Position numbers and translations under genes: made by a program
Shown here: piece by piece, positions 1 through 9,635 of the stretch
Position numbering within the stretch: the first letter of the stretch is position 1
Layout of the letters: each line of letters opens with the position of its first letter
Source: Scilla litardierei
Lineage: Eukaryota; Streptophyta; Magnoliopsida; Asparagales; Asparagaceae
Direction of reading: 5' to 3'
DNA length: 64,000 nt
Assembly: GCA_030789695.1 (NCBI GenBank)
Contig: CM061136.1
Location: forward strand, 131,044,648 to 131,108,647
Notes under the pieces: generated by a model
Told to the model about the DNA's origin: nothing
Databases searched by the model: none
What the model saw: only the letters and a program-made list of their open reading frames with translations

Positions 1-2196
1 CTCTGTGGCTATATCAAATCAACCAAACACCCAAACAAATACCCCCTCCAGGCCACTTATTTACAGGTTTTCCATTACGCAGATAAAAACCCAAAAAACC
101 CTGTGGAATACCCAAAAATCCACTGGACAATAATCACACTCACACCCACTCTTCTCTCACCCTTTCTACCTGTGTGTGGGGCCTGCGTACTGTTAGGAAG
201 GTTTTTCTGGGTGTCTATGTAATATGTGCATTGGTCATTTCTAATACATTTATAAAACTTAATATTCAATTTTTATGAGATCCATTAGGCATTAGATGGT
301 AGCGAGTGCCCTACGGGCAATCATAATCATTACCCAAAATGATTAGAAGAAGAAAAAGAAAGAGAGTGGAATTTTCCAACTAATTAATAATTAATTCTCC
401 GTTAATTAATACAAGCATGTTCAAGATTACACGAGAATATATTACACGCAAATTGTTTCTAAATCACACACCAAGCATTGATAGACGCAACCTCACGAAT
501 TCCAGCTACACAACCTCACAAATTCCAGCTACACGAATTGGAGTAGAGTGCAAGTGTGCAACTATACGAAGAAGAGAGTGTGAATAACACACAGAATATT
601 AGAGATATATAATATTCTTTAGGATATGCTTTTATTTTTTATTCTATTATTTGTTAATTAATTAATTAATTAAAGGATATTGCTTTTATTTTGATCAACT
701 CTAAATTGTCGGCTACAAAATTGGTCAAAATACAAACATGTGTAATTGCTTGGAACTGTTTGGTTAGCCGTCAATTCTTAAATGAGAGTAATAAGTATCC
801 AATGATGTATAAAAGATACCATATTACACAAAAGAGGGCCGGTTAACAGAGAGGTGTCGTATATTTGGCCATGTCATCATAGTAGAGTCCATTTGGGTTG
901 GGTGGGGAGTTGGGTATGGTTTGGGTTGGTATTGTGGATCAACCCAAAGAAAAGCCCCACATTCCCATGAATTGCAAGTTTGTCATTGTCAAATAAACCT
1001 TTCTCTCCCACCTATTTTACAGAGATGTCATTGGTATTTATGCACTTTGCCCCCCCCCCCCCCCCCCCCGAACGGGCTTTTTAACTCATGCTTCCCCCGT
1101 TTACCTCCCGACGATACACACCCACACATCCACTTTTTTTCGGTTGCGCGCGTGCACCGCATACTGTGTATGTGTTGCTTCGTGTGCTCTGTACACGGTT
1201 ATTTCTAGTCTTTTATATAATATGATGTGTCATGTTCTTTCTTATAAAAGATAAAAGTACAATACATGTGTCACTTACATACTTATATTATATGAAAGAG
1301 AACGTGTCATGCGGGTATTGCATGTATGATATTTCCCATTTATCACGTGATACTCATTTTTCTCTTCTGAAATATTCTATTAGGAATTAGTGCTAAAATT
1401 AAATGTGCTTTTAGAATCCACATAGATTTTAGGGTTATATCTCTATAAGATATTATTAAGGAAGCTGGTGAAAAACTGGTAATCATATAGAAAATTGCAG
1501 CAATCTAATAGAATGAACGGACGAAAGAAGAACAAAAATAATAAAAGAAGAATATTCCTTATATTTGAAGAAAATAAGATGTCAAATGCCAGGTTCTATT
1601 TAACATAGAAATGTAAAAAGAAAGTAAATACAATCTAAATCATAAAATGAAAGTTTGGATTCCTACGAGTACTCAGACATACCTGTGCACAAAGTACACG
1701 GGCTCTAGCAAATCCCCACTCCTCCATACATGCGGTGGGCCAATGGTTGCTGAACCCCCTCCCCCGTGACACGGCGTGGGCCTTATCTCGACCTGGGGCT
1801 TTTCATAGGTGTGGAAGCGGGCGCACGGGATTTTGTGAGAGTGATGGGTGTCATTGTAGGTGTTGTCTTCGATGCATGTGGTTTTTTGAGAGGCGAAGGC
1901 ATGACATGATAGGTTGGCCAATTCATGTCCGCCACTCTATCAACTTCTTCTTTTAGTCATTAGATTCCTACCTCTTCTATGTAATAGATAAGAGATAGTC
2001 AGCGGACATAGAAAATAATTTCATTATAAGTTTAAGTGAATAGCAATATGTTTTATCACGAGCTATGCATGTGCATATGAAATTTTATTCAAAATTTAAA
2101 ATTTAAATCGTGAATCCTAAAATAAATTGTTTAGATAAATACAGCTATCTATAGCTGTTGATCTAATATATAATATCATTATATGGGAAAATCATA
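1..2196. other. Gene-free intergenic DNA left of Copia-1
   Basis: No supportable gene. The sequence is AT-rich with short simple tracts such as the TTAA repeats near 655-675. A short direct duplication of a segment containing ATTCCAGCTACAC lies at about 495-535. Small open frames at 921-1208 and 1673-1956 have no recognisable domain, overlap each other on opposite strands and look like chance. I see no RNA gene. Confidence 0.6.
1050..1069. repeat. Poly-C homopolymer (20 C)
   Basis: An uninterrupted run of 20 C residues followed by GAACGGGC. Its length may be unreliable in the assembly. Confidence 0.9.
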
Positions 2197-2201
2197 CTTA
2201 T

Positions 2202-2313
2202 TGTTGTAAACACGGTGGCTATGGAATCCATAGCCCTGTATTTATAGTGGTAGGGTTACATAATGGGTGGATACCCACTAACGGGTAGGCCCACCAAAAG
2301 CCCGTTTATAACA
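2202..2313 (-). repeat. Copia-1 3' LTR
   Basis: A 112-bp repeat nearly identical to 16721-16832. It is downstream in the sense of transcription. It is unusually short for a Copia LTR and includes the TATTTATAG segment that may serve as the promoter in the 5' copy. Confidence 0.93.
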
Positions 2314-2667
2314 CTTCCCCTTATCCATCCATTGTTGTAAGCCGTGATGAACGCTTCAGGGTTCATAGAGCTTATCTGATCATGGGTCTATGGATACTTC
2401 TGGATCCTTAAGTTTAAGAGTACTTGCCTCATTAAAACCTTTGCCAAGGAAAACCCAGTGGGAAAAACCAGTGGCTAAGGGAAAAGAGTACAAGTCTTTG
2501 TAACTTCCCCTGATCGATGGATAACATCAGAGGTGGATACTTCTGGATCCAGAGTTGATGTGGATGCCTCGTTAAAACCTTTGGCTATGGAAAACCCAGT
2601 GGAAAAAACCAGTAGCCAAGGAAAAAGGGTATAGCACAACATTAACTCCCCCTGATAAGTACAAGCT
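2314..2667 (-). repeat. Copia-1 3' noncoding region with three polypurine-tract-like sites
   Basis: Follows the RNase H stop. Purine runs (minus strand AGGGGAAG or AGGGGGAG) occur next to the LTR at 2314-2323, near 2502-2512 and near 2643-2656. Between them a block containing GGAAAACCCAGTGG and GCCTCRTTAAAACC is present twice, at about 2424-2490 and 2562-2630. The tract at 2314-2323 is the positional PPT. The other two look like older copies carried by segmental duplication. Copia-4 has a related block at 54879-55042. Confidence 0.75.
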
Positions 2668-4628
2668 TCAGGCTTGTAAATCTCTCAACTGTCTCATCCC
2701 AATTCCTAGTACAAGTTTTCTAAAGGTGCTGCGAGGCAAAGCTTTAGTGAACAGGTCTGCCAGGTTGTCGCAAGACTGGATCTGCTGGATGTCAATCTGG
2801 TTGTCCACTTGCTGTTCATGCGTCCAGAAGAGCTTGGGGGATATGTGCTTCGTCATGTCACCTTTGATGTAGCCACCTCGTAGTTGAGCGATGCAGGCAG
2901 CATTGTCTTCATACATGGTGGTAGGTCCAAGATCTCCCGTCTTCAGGCCGGTGGTCTTGAGGATGTGGTTGATGACTGATCGAAGCCAAAAGCATTCTCT
3001 GCTAGCTTCGTGGATCGCAATGAGCTCGGAGTGGTTGGATGAGGTTGCTGTCGATGTCTGCTTCACGGATCTCCATGAGATGGCCGTCCCACCGTATGTG
3101 AACACAAAACCGGTCTGGGACTTTGCGATATGTGGGTCGGACCTGTATCCTGCATCTGCATAACCGACCAAGTCGGAGGATACACCTTTCTTGAAGTATA
3201 GTCCCATGTCCACAGACACTTGGAGGTAGCGCAGAAGTTGCTTAACTCCGTTCCAGTGGCGCTTTGAGGGCGCAGAACTATATCTGGCTAGTAAGTTAAC
3301 TGCGAACTCTATATCGGGACGCGTGCAGTTTGCCAGGTATAGGAGTGCTCCAATTGCGCTTAAGTAGGGTACTTCAGGACCTAGTGTTTCCTCCCCCTCT
3401 TCCAGCAGTCGGAAGGGGTCTGTGTCGACCTCCAATGATCGAACGACCATTGGTGTGCTAAGCGGATGACATTTGTTCATAAGAAAGTTTTTCAGCACTT
3501 TCTTTGTGTATGTCGATTGGTGTAACAGGATTCCTCCGCTTAAGTGTTCAATTTGTAGGCCTAGGCAGAACTTCGTTTTGCCGAGGTCCTTCATCTCAAA
3601 AGTCTGTGTGAGACTTTTGGATATCTCACCTATCTCTTCAGGAGATCCGATGATGTTAAGGTCGTCTACGTAGACGGCAATAATCACGAATCCTGTTCCC
3701 TTTGCTCTTATAAAGATGCAAGGGCAGACTTCATTTGTTGTGAATCCTTGTTGCACTAGGAATTCACTAAGTCTGTTGTACCACATTCTACCTGACTGTT
3801 TTAGACCATACAATGATCTCTGGAGTTTGACAGAGTAGACGTCCCGAGGTCTTTCTGTCATTTTTGTCGGTAGTTTGTATCCGTCTGGGATTTTCATATA
3901 GATGTCCTTATCTATATTTCCATATAGGTATGCAGTCACAACGTCCATGAGCTGCATATCCAAACCTTCCTTTGTGGATAGGTCAATAATGAAACGGAAA
4001 GTGATCACGTCCATGACCGGGGAATAGGTATCGTCATAGTCTATTCCTGGTCGTTGGGAAAAGCCTTGTGCAACAAGGCGCACTTTGTAACGCACGATCT
4101 CGTTATTCTCGTTTCTTTTTCTCACGAATACTCATTTATATCCCACAGTTTTAACACCCTTTGGTGTTAGGACTACAGGTCCAAAAACTTTGCGCTTCGA
4201 GAGTGAGTCCAGCTCTACTCCTATTGCCTCGTTCCACTTTGGCCAATCCTCTCTGCGTTTACATTCTGCTAGAGAGCGTGGATCGGTTTCATCGTCGTAT
4301 TCAGTGACGTGAGTGGCAATAATGAGCGCGAAGTTATCATCGATGATTGTGCTTTTTCTGTCCAGTACCTCCCCAGTACGTACATAATTTAATGATATTT
4401 CTCCTATATTTTCTTTCTTCAGGGGTTGTTAGGAGGGGAGAGGTAGCTGGGCTGAGCTCAGCATCCTGTGGTGGTATCGTTATTGTTGCTCCAGGATTTT
4501 TCCTCTTTCGAGGGTTCTTATCTTTGGAGCCTGGGGGTCGTCCTCTTTTTTGTTGTGGTACGACCGCTTCTGCTGCAGGTGGATTGCATCCATCTTTGGG
4601 TATGTCAATCCTAGCTGGCGTATTTACA
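2668..4628 (-). pseudogene. Copia-1 pol, reverse transcriptase and RNase H (broken)
   Basis: The 3' half of Copia pol. The longest open stretch (2668-4125, 485 codons) holds the reverse transcriptase fingers and palm (GFSQRPGIDYDDTYSPVM), the polymerase motif AVYVDDLN, and the Copia RNase H region (GYADAGYRSDPHIAKSQTG, YEDNAACIAQ, LADLFTKALP). Just upstream the conserved tryptophan codon before VFVRKR is TGA, so the open frame starts after it. Further upstream (about 4130-4628) is the integrase-RT linker with the basic RGRPPGSKDK stretch. It needs a frame change relative to the integrase. The close relative in Copia-4 (52980-54878) shows the expected reading. Not expected to be functional. 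Confidence 0.9.
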
Positions 4629-5695
4629 TCAGGGGACGTGTGATCTGACAATCTTCTGGTTGTCAGTGAATTTGTCCGGTAAAATATGAACTGTGTTTTG
4701 GATTTGAAGGATCTTCAGGATCTCTTCTTCACATTGATTTGTACGCGGATCAAAATGGGATAGAGTCCTTGTGTCCCATGTAATGGTCTTTGAAGCTTCT
4801 GGCTTCTGTGTGTTAATGCCTAGTTTCGGAAAAGTGCTTTCATCAAACTCACAATCTGCTAGACGTGCTTTAAAGGCGTCCCCTCTAAGGGGTTCGAGGT
4901 ATCTAATGATCGATGGTGAGTCGAAACCAATATAGATACCAAGACGCCGTTGAGGACCCATCTTGGTTCTCTGCGGTGGTGCTATGGGGACATAGACAGC
5001 ACATCCGAATATCCTCAAGTGAGAGATATCGGGCGGGTTCACATATGCAAGTTGCATCGGAGAATAAGATTGACTACCGGACGGTCGTAATCTTATCAGC
5101 GATGCAGCGTGCAGTATGGCATGTCCCCATGCACTTACCGGCAACTGGCATTGCATCAACAATGGTCGAGCGATCCATTGTAGTCTCTTTATAAGAGATT
5201 CGGCTAACCCGTTCTGGGTGTGAACATGAGCTACAGGATGTTCAACTTCTATGCATGTTGCTTGGCAGTAGTCTAGGAAGACTTGTGATGTGAATTCCCC
5301 AGCATTGTCCAGACGCAATTACTTGATTTGGTTGTCTGGGAAATGTGCCCGCAACTTTATAATTTGTGCAAGTATCTTTGCAAAGGCTATGTTGCGGGTG
5401 GACAGGAGGCACACATACGACCATTTTGAAGATGCGTCGATCAGTACCATGTAGTACCGAAATGGTCCACTTGCGGGGTGAATAGGCCCGCAAATGTCAC
5501 CATGTATTCTCTCTAGGAAACTTGGAGACTCAGAGTCCACCTTCAGGGTGGATGGTCTCGTAATCAATTTCCCTTTGTAACAAGGGGGACAAGGATTTGC
5601 ACCCTTCCGAAGTAGCGTCAGGCTTTTCGGGTCAATTCCACGGGATTGAGATATGATGCGACGCATCATATTCCTCCCAGGGTGTCCTAGTCTAT
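4629..5695 (-). pseudogene. Copia-1 pol, integrase (broken, 5' end split off by Ath-A)
   Basis: Continues from 13800 across the nested Ath-A insertion. Visible in order are the end of the GAG-pre-integrase zinc-binding region (RLGHPGRNMM, then CPPCYKGK), the integrase core with the aspartates of HGDICGPI and VLIDASSKWSYV, and the glutamate-bearing segment QNGLAESLIKRLQ. One in-frame TAA lies at 5319-5321 before LRLDNAGEF, where Copia-4 has a lysine codon. The frame then runs to 4629. Ath-A entered between the LWHDR and LGHP codons of the zinc-binding motif. Confidence 0.9.
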
Positions 5696-5998
5696 TGATC
5701 ACTCCATATTTTACACCTTTTTTCTGCTTATTTGCATACCGTTTTGATCGCCCATATCACGCTTTTCACGATTATTCGACAATATTGCGATACTTTTCAC
5801 TATTTCTTGTTTTTGTCGTATTTCAGGAAATATGGAGCGATTTGGATCGATTGTGAGATCAAGAGGATTTGCACCCACTCCGGAGTGTCAACCATGGCCC
5901 TTTTGAGGGTTATTCTGCAATGGAAGAGGAGTGGAAGAATAAAGAACGTCTTAGGAGCGACGGGGGAGCGAAAAGATGAAGATTGGGCATTTTCAGCA

Positions 5999-6552
5999 TG
6001 CCACTCGGCCGAGTGAAGGAGTCACTCGGCCGAGCATTGAGACCCCGCTCGGCAGGTCAGATCGGACACGCAACAGAGATGTATCGGCATGCACTCGGCC
6101 GAGCATCGCACGCCGACTCGGCCGAGTGAGGAGACTCCGTCCGTCCGAGTGGCACCCAGACGACGGCAAGCCAAAATGTCCAACTTACTGTAATCCGTCA
6201 GTCTGCCCCAGAAGCCCGACTCGACCGAGTGACGAAAACCGTCCGCCCGAGTACCAAATGCCCCTCGGCCGAGTGACATTTGCCACTCGACCGAGTGATG
6301 CCGAGGACACACGGCGCCCAGATTTTCAGACAGCCTCTCACTCTTTTGAAATCTGCTATCATTCCAGCAATCAAAGTATTTTTCTCATATTTTTTATGGA
6401 TAGTAGACTTCATGACGGTTCCAACGCCGCCAAGAACGCGCAAATCGGAGGTCGGATGAAATCTGGGGAATTTCTGCAAGTTGATGCTGCAGTGCTGGAA
6501 TTTGCATGTCAGTGTCACTCGGCCGGGTCACATATTCCACTCGGCCGAGTGC
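5999..6552. repeat. Palindrome array CACTCGGCCGAGTG in the Ath-A U3 region
   Basis: About nine perfect or near-perfect copies of a 14-bp palindrome with the core CTCGGCCGAG, at about 6001, 6022, 6091, 6114, 6217, 6263, 6283, 6515 and 6538. Between them are half-sites such as GTCCGCCCGAGT. The copies sit upstream of the TATA box and are repeated exactly in the 3' LTR (about 11979-12532). The position suggests a cis-regulatory array. No protein binding can be shown from sequence. Confidence 0.85.
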
Positions 6553-6645
6553 GGCCTGGGCCCAGATTTTAAGTTGCGGTTTGGGCTGTTTTTGGGCACG
6601 AATTTGAGGGGTTTTCTAGGGTTATTTGCTAGGGTTTTGGGAGAG

Positions 6646-6653
6646 TATTTAAG
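6646..6653 (+). promoter_or_regulatory. Probable TATA box of the Ath-A LTR
   Basis: TATTTAAG lies between the palindrome array and the hairpin array. The equivalent in the 3' LTR is 12626-12633. Ath-B has TATTTAAA at the matching place (39436-39443). Confidence 0.6.
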
Positions 6654-7038
6654 GGGTTTGTAGCCACCATTAGAGGGGGATCCCCATTATGTTTTCTTAG
6701 TGCCCAAGATGTTTTAGGAGGATTATTTTAGAGGTTAGGCCATGCCCTAGGCCCCCTCTTGGATCTAAAAGCTTGTATTTTGGATTGAAGATCTTCATTA
6801 AAGCTAAGTATTTTTACTCTTCTTATTTGAATATTTGTTTTTCTATCTTTTTGTATGCAAGCAATGATTTCTATTGATTCTCATATCCTTATTGCTATGC
6901 TAGAGTAGATTTGTTGTTCTAGGGTTTGGGGATGAACCCTATGGATCTAATTTCATATTTGTGAAGAATGAATTCTAAATTGCTAGAATTGCTAGGAGGT
7001 TAGGTTGTGATTGATTTCCTACGGATAGCTAGGGATTT

Positions 7039-7343
7039 CCATCGATTTGGGATTTGCAAGAGATTGGATTCTAATCGATGGGAAGGCCTAGATATTCGAT
7101 TTAGGTTTACAATTGGGTTTCTCTAGATTTGGTTTGCAAGAGATTGGACCAAAGCAAGGATTTTTAATTGTAAATCTATACACATATTCGTTTGCAAGAG
7201 ATTGGACGAATACGAACTATCACAACCTAGATCGTAACTCGAGTTTGCACGAGAGTGGGCTCGAGGGGCGATTGAACGATGATGTCGATCCTCATGCTAG
7301 CGGCTTAGGTTAGGGTTTGCAAGAGATTGGGCACTAACCTAGG
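7039..7343 (+). ncRNA. Five-hairpin array with invariant loop, Ath-A 5' leader
   Basis: Five hairpins in the transcribed part of the LTR share the 14-nt loop TTGCAAGAGATTGG (one copy is TTGCACGAGAGTGG). Loops are at about 7054-7067, 7134-7147, 7192-7205, 7245-7258 and 7317-7330. Each stem has a different sequence but pairs: CCATCGATT with AATCGATGG, TTTGGT with ACCAAA, TATTCGT with ACGAATA, CTCGAGT with GCTCGAG, and TAGGTTAG with CTAACCTA. A longer stem TTTACAATT/AATTGTAAA encloses the second. This is a structural element of the genomic RNA leader and not a separate RNA gene. Its function is unknown. Confidence 0.8.
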
Positions 7344-7820
7344 TTTGCTATAGACCGGCAATAGCGCGAGAGCGTGAGCTTGGTTCTCTATTCAGTTACG
7401 ACTAGTTCACCTCAACACAAGTCTAGTAATATTGAGATTCACTATTTACGATGATGTATGACGATCCGTAGTGGGAATTCCCTAGCCCTAGACGTTTTTA
7501 TTTGGCTTTATATCCCCATACTTTGCCCGACGATTGTGACAGGATCGCCGCAAGGCAAATTCCCTCTTTTATTATATTGTATTTGAATCGATATTTGACC
7601 GATTTCTTTATCATCGACACCGACATCCACCACCATTTCCATTATATCATACCATAGCCATCTCCACCAATAAAAACATTCGTAGTCCAACCAACCTAGG
7701 ATAGGTTGGAGCCAACACCACCTCCTCGTGTTCGATACCCGCTCGCCACTTTGCCGTGCGCTTGCGGTAAAACTACAATCGTCGCCTCGGGACGTGTACG
7801 CCGGGGCGCGATCAAGTTTT

Positions 7821-7838
7821 TGGCGCCGTTGCCGGGGA
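7821..7838 (+). other. Ath-A primer binding site (tRNA-Asp type)
   Basis: TGGCGCCGTTGCCGGGGA, six bases after the LTR end, is complementary to the 3' end of plant tRNA-Asp(GTC) as I recall that sequence. It primes minus-strand DNA synthesis in Athila-type elements. Confidence 0.88.
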
Positions 7839-8006
7839 CGTGTTTCCGTTGGTGCCAATTTGTCACAATTAGGTTGATTAGACTACGAAAAAAAATAAAT
7901 AAATAAAAAGGAAATTTTCACCCCTGCCACCATTATTATCATTTCTATATTCTTTTGTGCCACTGATATCTTTTCTCCAGGTATTTATCTTTGTTGATCA
8001 GGTGCT

Positions 8007-9635
8007 ATGGATTATACTACGTGGACCACAGATTTTGATCAGAATGCTCAGACGGGAGATTACTATTTTGATCAAAGTGCTCAGATGGGAGAATACTATT
8101 ATGATCAGAGTGCTCAGATGGGAGAATACTATTTTGATCAGAGTGCTCAGATGGGCGAATACCTTTTTGAGGAGATGCACTGGCCCGAGCTTGATGAGAG
8201 ACAAAGGATCTTTTTTGATGAGATGCATGCACACCAGGTTGAAGTGCAAGCCGAGCTTGAAAAGGGTAACCTTCTATTGGAACGGGTGAAGAGGCAACTT
8301 GAAATGAATATGCTCATGCTTAAGGTTGAAGGGATTTCCAAAGATATCAGTTCTGCTTCTTCATTTTATGGGCAAGAAGCATCGCCAGACTTACTACCAG
8401 AGCCAGAATGTGCCGTCATCGATCCCACTTCCTACGATACATCTATTGCATATGAAGAGTGGATGGACGAAGAGGCAGTGAAGGAAGCAGAAACTGAGTC
8501 ATATGCGCAGCCAGAGGAGGACGCATTTCAGAGATTATTGGAGGGTCTCTTGGAGTCAGTGAGGTTCACCGGTTCAGAGAGCATTACGGCAGGTGATGCA
8601 TTTGAGCTACGATTTGCAGATTTTGTTATGAACCGTGTTTCAGCTGCAGGAACAATTGAGGAGGACATCCATGTCAGACTTGAGGGGGATAGACTATATT
8701 TTCGGATTCCTTGTGGGCATTCCCCTCCACATGATACATCCCCACAAGCTGACACACATGAGCAGCCAGCATCACCATCCCAGGGAGAGCCTACATTGAT
8801 AGTTGATGAGAAGGCAAATGAGCACACTATCGAGCCAGAGCATGCTTTTGAGGAGGCCTTACACACAGAGCCAGAGCTTATCACCAAGGAGGTCATGCAT
8901 CGGGACGAGGACACAGCCATTCATGAGGATCCCGAGCACTATCCTCCTCCATTAGAGCTTCCGCAGCCACCTCATCCTCCCACTGACGTAGAGGACTACC
9001 CCACAGAGCTTATGGCTCCCCTTCAGGGAGATCTCTTTACTCCCTCGCCCTTTATCTTTGATTTCCCTCCAGTGTATGATGTTTTTTATGATTCATCGTG
9101 CCTTTTGCAGGATTCATGTACATACGATCAAGAGGTACGGTGGGACGTCTATGTGGAGGATAGCGAGGAGTTAGCACCCATGGACACATATGAATATGAT
9201 CAAGGGGTGCACTGGGATGAGTCCGACGATGATGAGGAGCATCTTGATGGGGTCCACACCTATGATCTAGATTTACCTGAGCAGCATAGAGAAGACACCG
9301 TGGAGACAGCTATCACGGCACGTGAGGATATTGGATTATTTCCAGGGAAGTATCGTCCACCACTATTTATTTCATATATTTCTATTGACGATCCTCTTTG
9401 GAATACTTTTATTATGAGGGTGAAATTCTTGCAGCGAACTGATGCATCCTATTCTCTGCAGGGTACAGGTGGAGTCCTTGTGGGAATGCTGGAGGATGCA
9501 TTGCTAGAGTTCGTTGGTGTCCGTGGACATGTGCGCCTGGCAGAGCCACGGAAGGAGCAGTTGGAGCAGTTGCCAGCACCGGCAAAGATACTGGATCCGC
9601 CTTTTGCTATAGGTGATATCAATCCAGTAGTGTAG
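8007..9635 (+). CDS. Unrecognised acidic 542-residue protein carried by Ath-A
   Basis: The only long frame of Ath-A. It is uninterrupted and starts about 170 bp after the primer site, where gag would normally lie. Residues 10-53 are four 11-residue repeats of the form FDQSAQMGEYY. Residues about 55-110 are charged and probably coiled-coil (ELDERQRIFFDEMHAHQVEV). A long Glu/Asp- and Pro-rich middle follows, with ETESYAQPEED and a PPPLELPQPPHPP stretch, then a more ordered C-terminus (PGKYRPPLFISYISIDDPLW). I see no gag domain, zinc knuckle, protease motif, membrane segment or signal peptide. The open frame in a very young element suggests recent coding function, but it could be a captured or degenerate gag or env-like frame. 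Function unknown. Confidence 0.65.
   Translation: MDYTTWTTDFDQNAQTGDYYFDQSAQMGEYYYDQSAQMGEYYFDQSAQMGEYLFEEMHWPELDERQRIFFDEMHAHQVEVQAELEKGNLLLERVKRQLEMNMLMLKVEGISKDISSASSFYGQEASPDLLPEPECAVIDPTSYDTSIAYEEWMDEEAVKEAETESYAQPEEDAFQRLLEGLLESVRFTGSESITAGDAFELRFADFVMNRVSAAGTIEEDIHVRLEGDRLYFRIPCGHSPPHDTSPQADTHEQPASPSQGEPTLIVDEKANEHTIEPEHAFEEALHTEPELITKEVMHRDEDTAIHEDPEHYPPPLELPQPPHPPTDVEDYPTELMAPLQGDLFTPSPFIFDFPPVYDVFYDSSCLLQDSCTYDQEVRWDVYVEDSEELAPMDTYEYDQGVHWDESDDDEEHLDGVHTYDLDLPEQHREDTVETAITAREDIGLFPGKYRPPLFISYISIDDPLWNTFIMRVKFLQRTDASYSLQGTGGVLVGMLEDALLEFVGVRGHVRLAEPRKEQLEQLPAPAKILDPPFAIGDINPVV
8034..8165 (+). repeat. Four in-frame 33-bp tandem repeats
   Basis: Four adjacent 33-bp units encode FDQ-S/N-AQ-M/T-G-E/D-YY. 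Units two to four are almost identical and the first is the most diverged. They lie at the N-terminus of the Ath-A frame. Confidence 0.9.

Larger units (their letters stand above)
5696..7814 (+). repeat. Ath-A 5' LTR
   Basis: A 2119-bp LTR. Its upstream half has a palindrome array (5999-6552). A TATA box (TATTTAAG) lies at 6646-6653, and a leader-side hairpin array at 7039-7343. The end contains the block GTGCGCTTGCGGTAAAAC that is also found in the Ath-B and Ath-C LTRs. Open frames inside the LTR (for example 5976-6572) are identical in both LTRs and run through the repeats, so I do not call them genes. Confidence 0.95.

Noticed and set aside
921..1208. 95-codon open frame left of Copia-1
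   Set aside because: It depends on translating the poly-C tract as prolines and shows no domain, conserved start context or overlap with any element.
1660..1960. Possible snRNA (U1-like ATACCTG start)
   Set aside because: Only a few bases resemble U1. The Sm site and the expected stem-loops are not present.
5976..6572. 198-codon frame within the Ath-A LTR (and the identical one at 11956-12552)
   Set aside because: It runs through the palindrome array, overlaps open frames on the other strand and lies upstream of the TATA box. The openness comes from the repeated motif, which lacks stop codons in most frames.
7039..7343. CRISPR-like reading of the repeated TTGCAAGAGATTGG motif
   Set aside because: Spacing is irregular, the flanks are inverted repeats in place of unique spacers, and the context is a plant LTR without cas genes.
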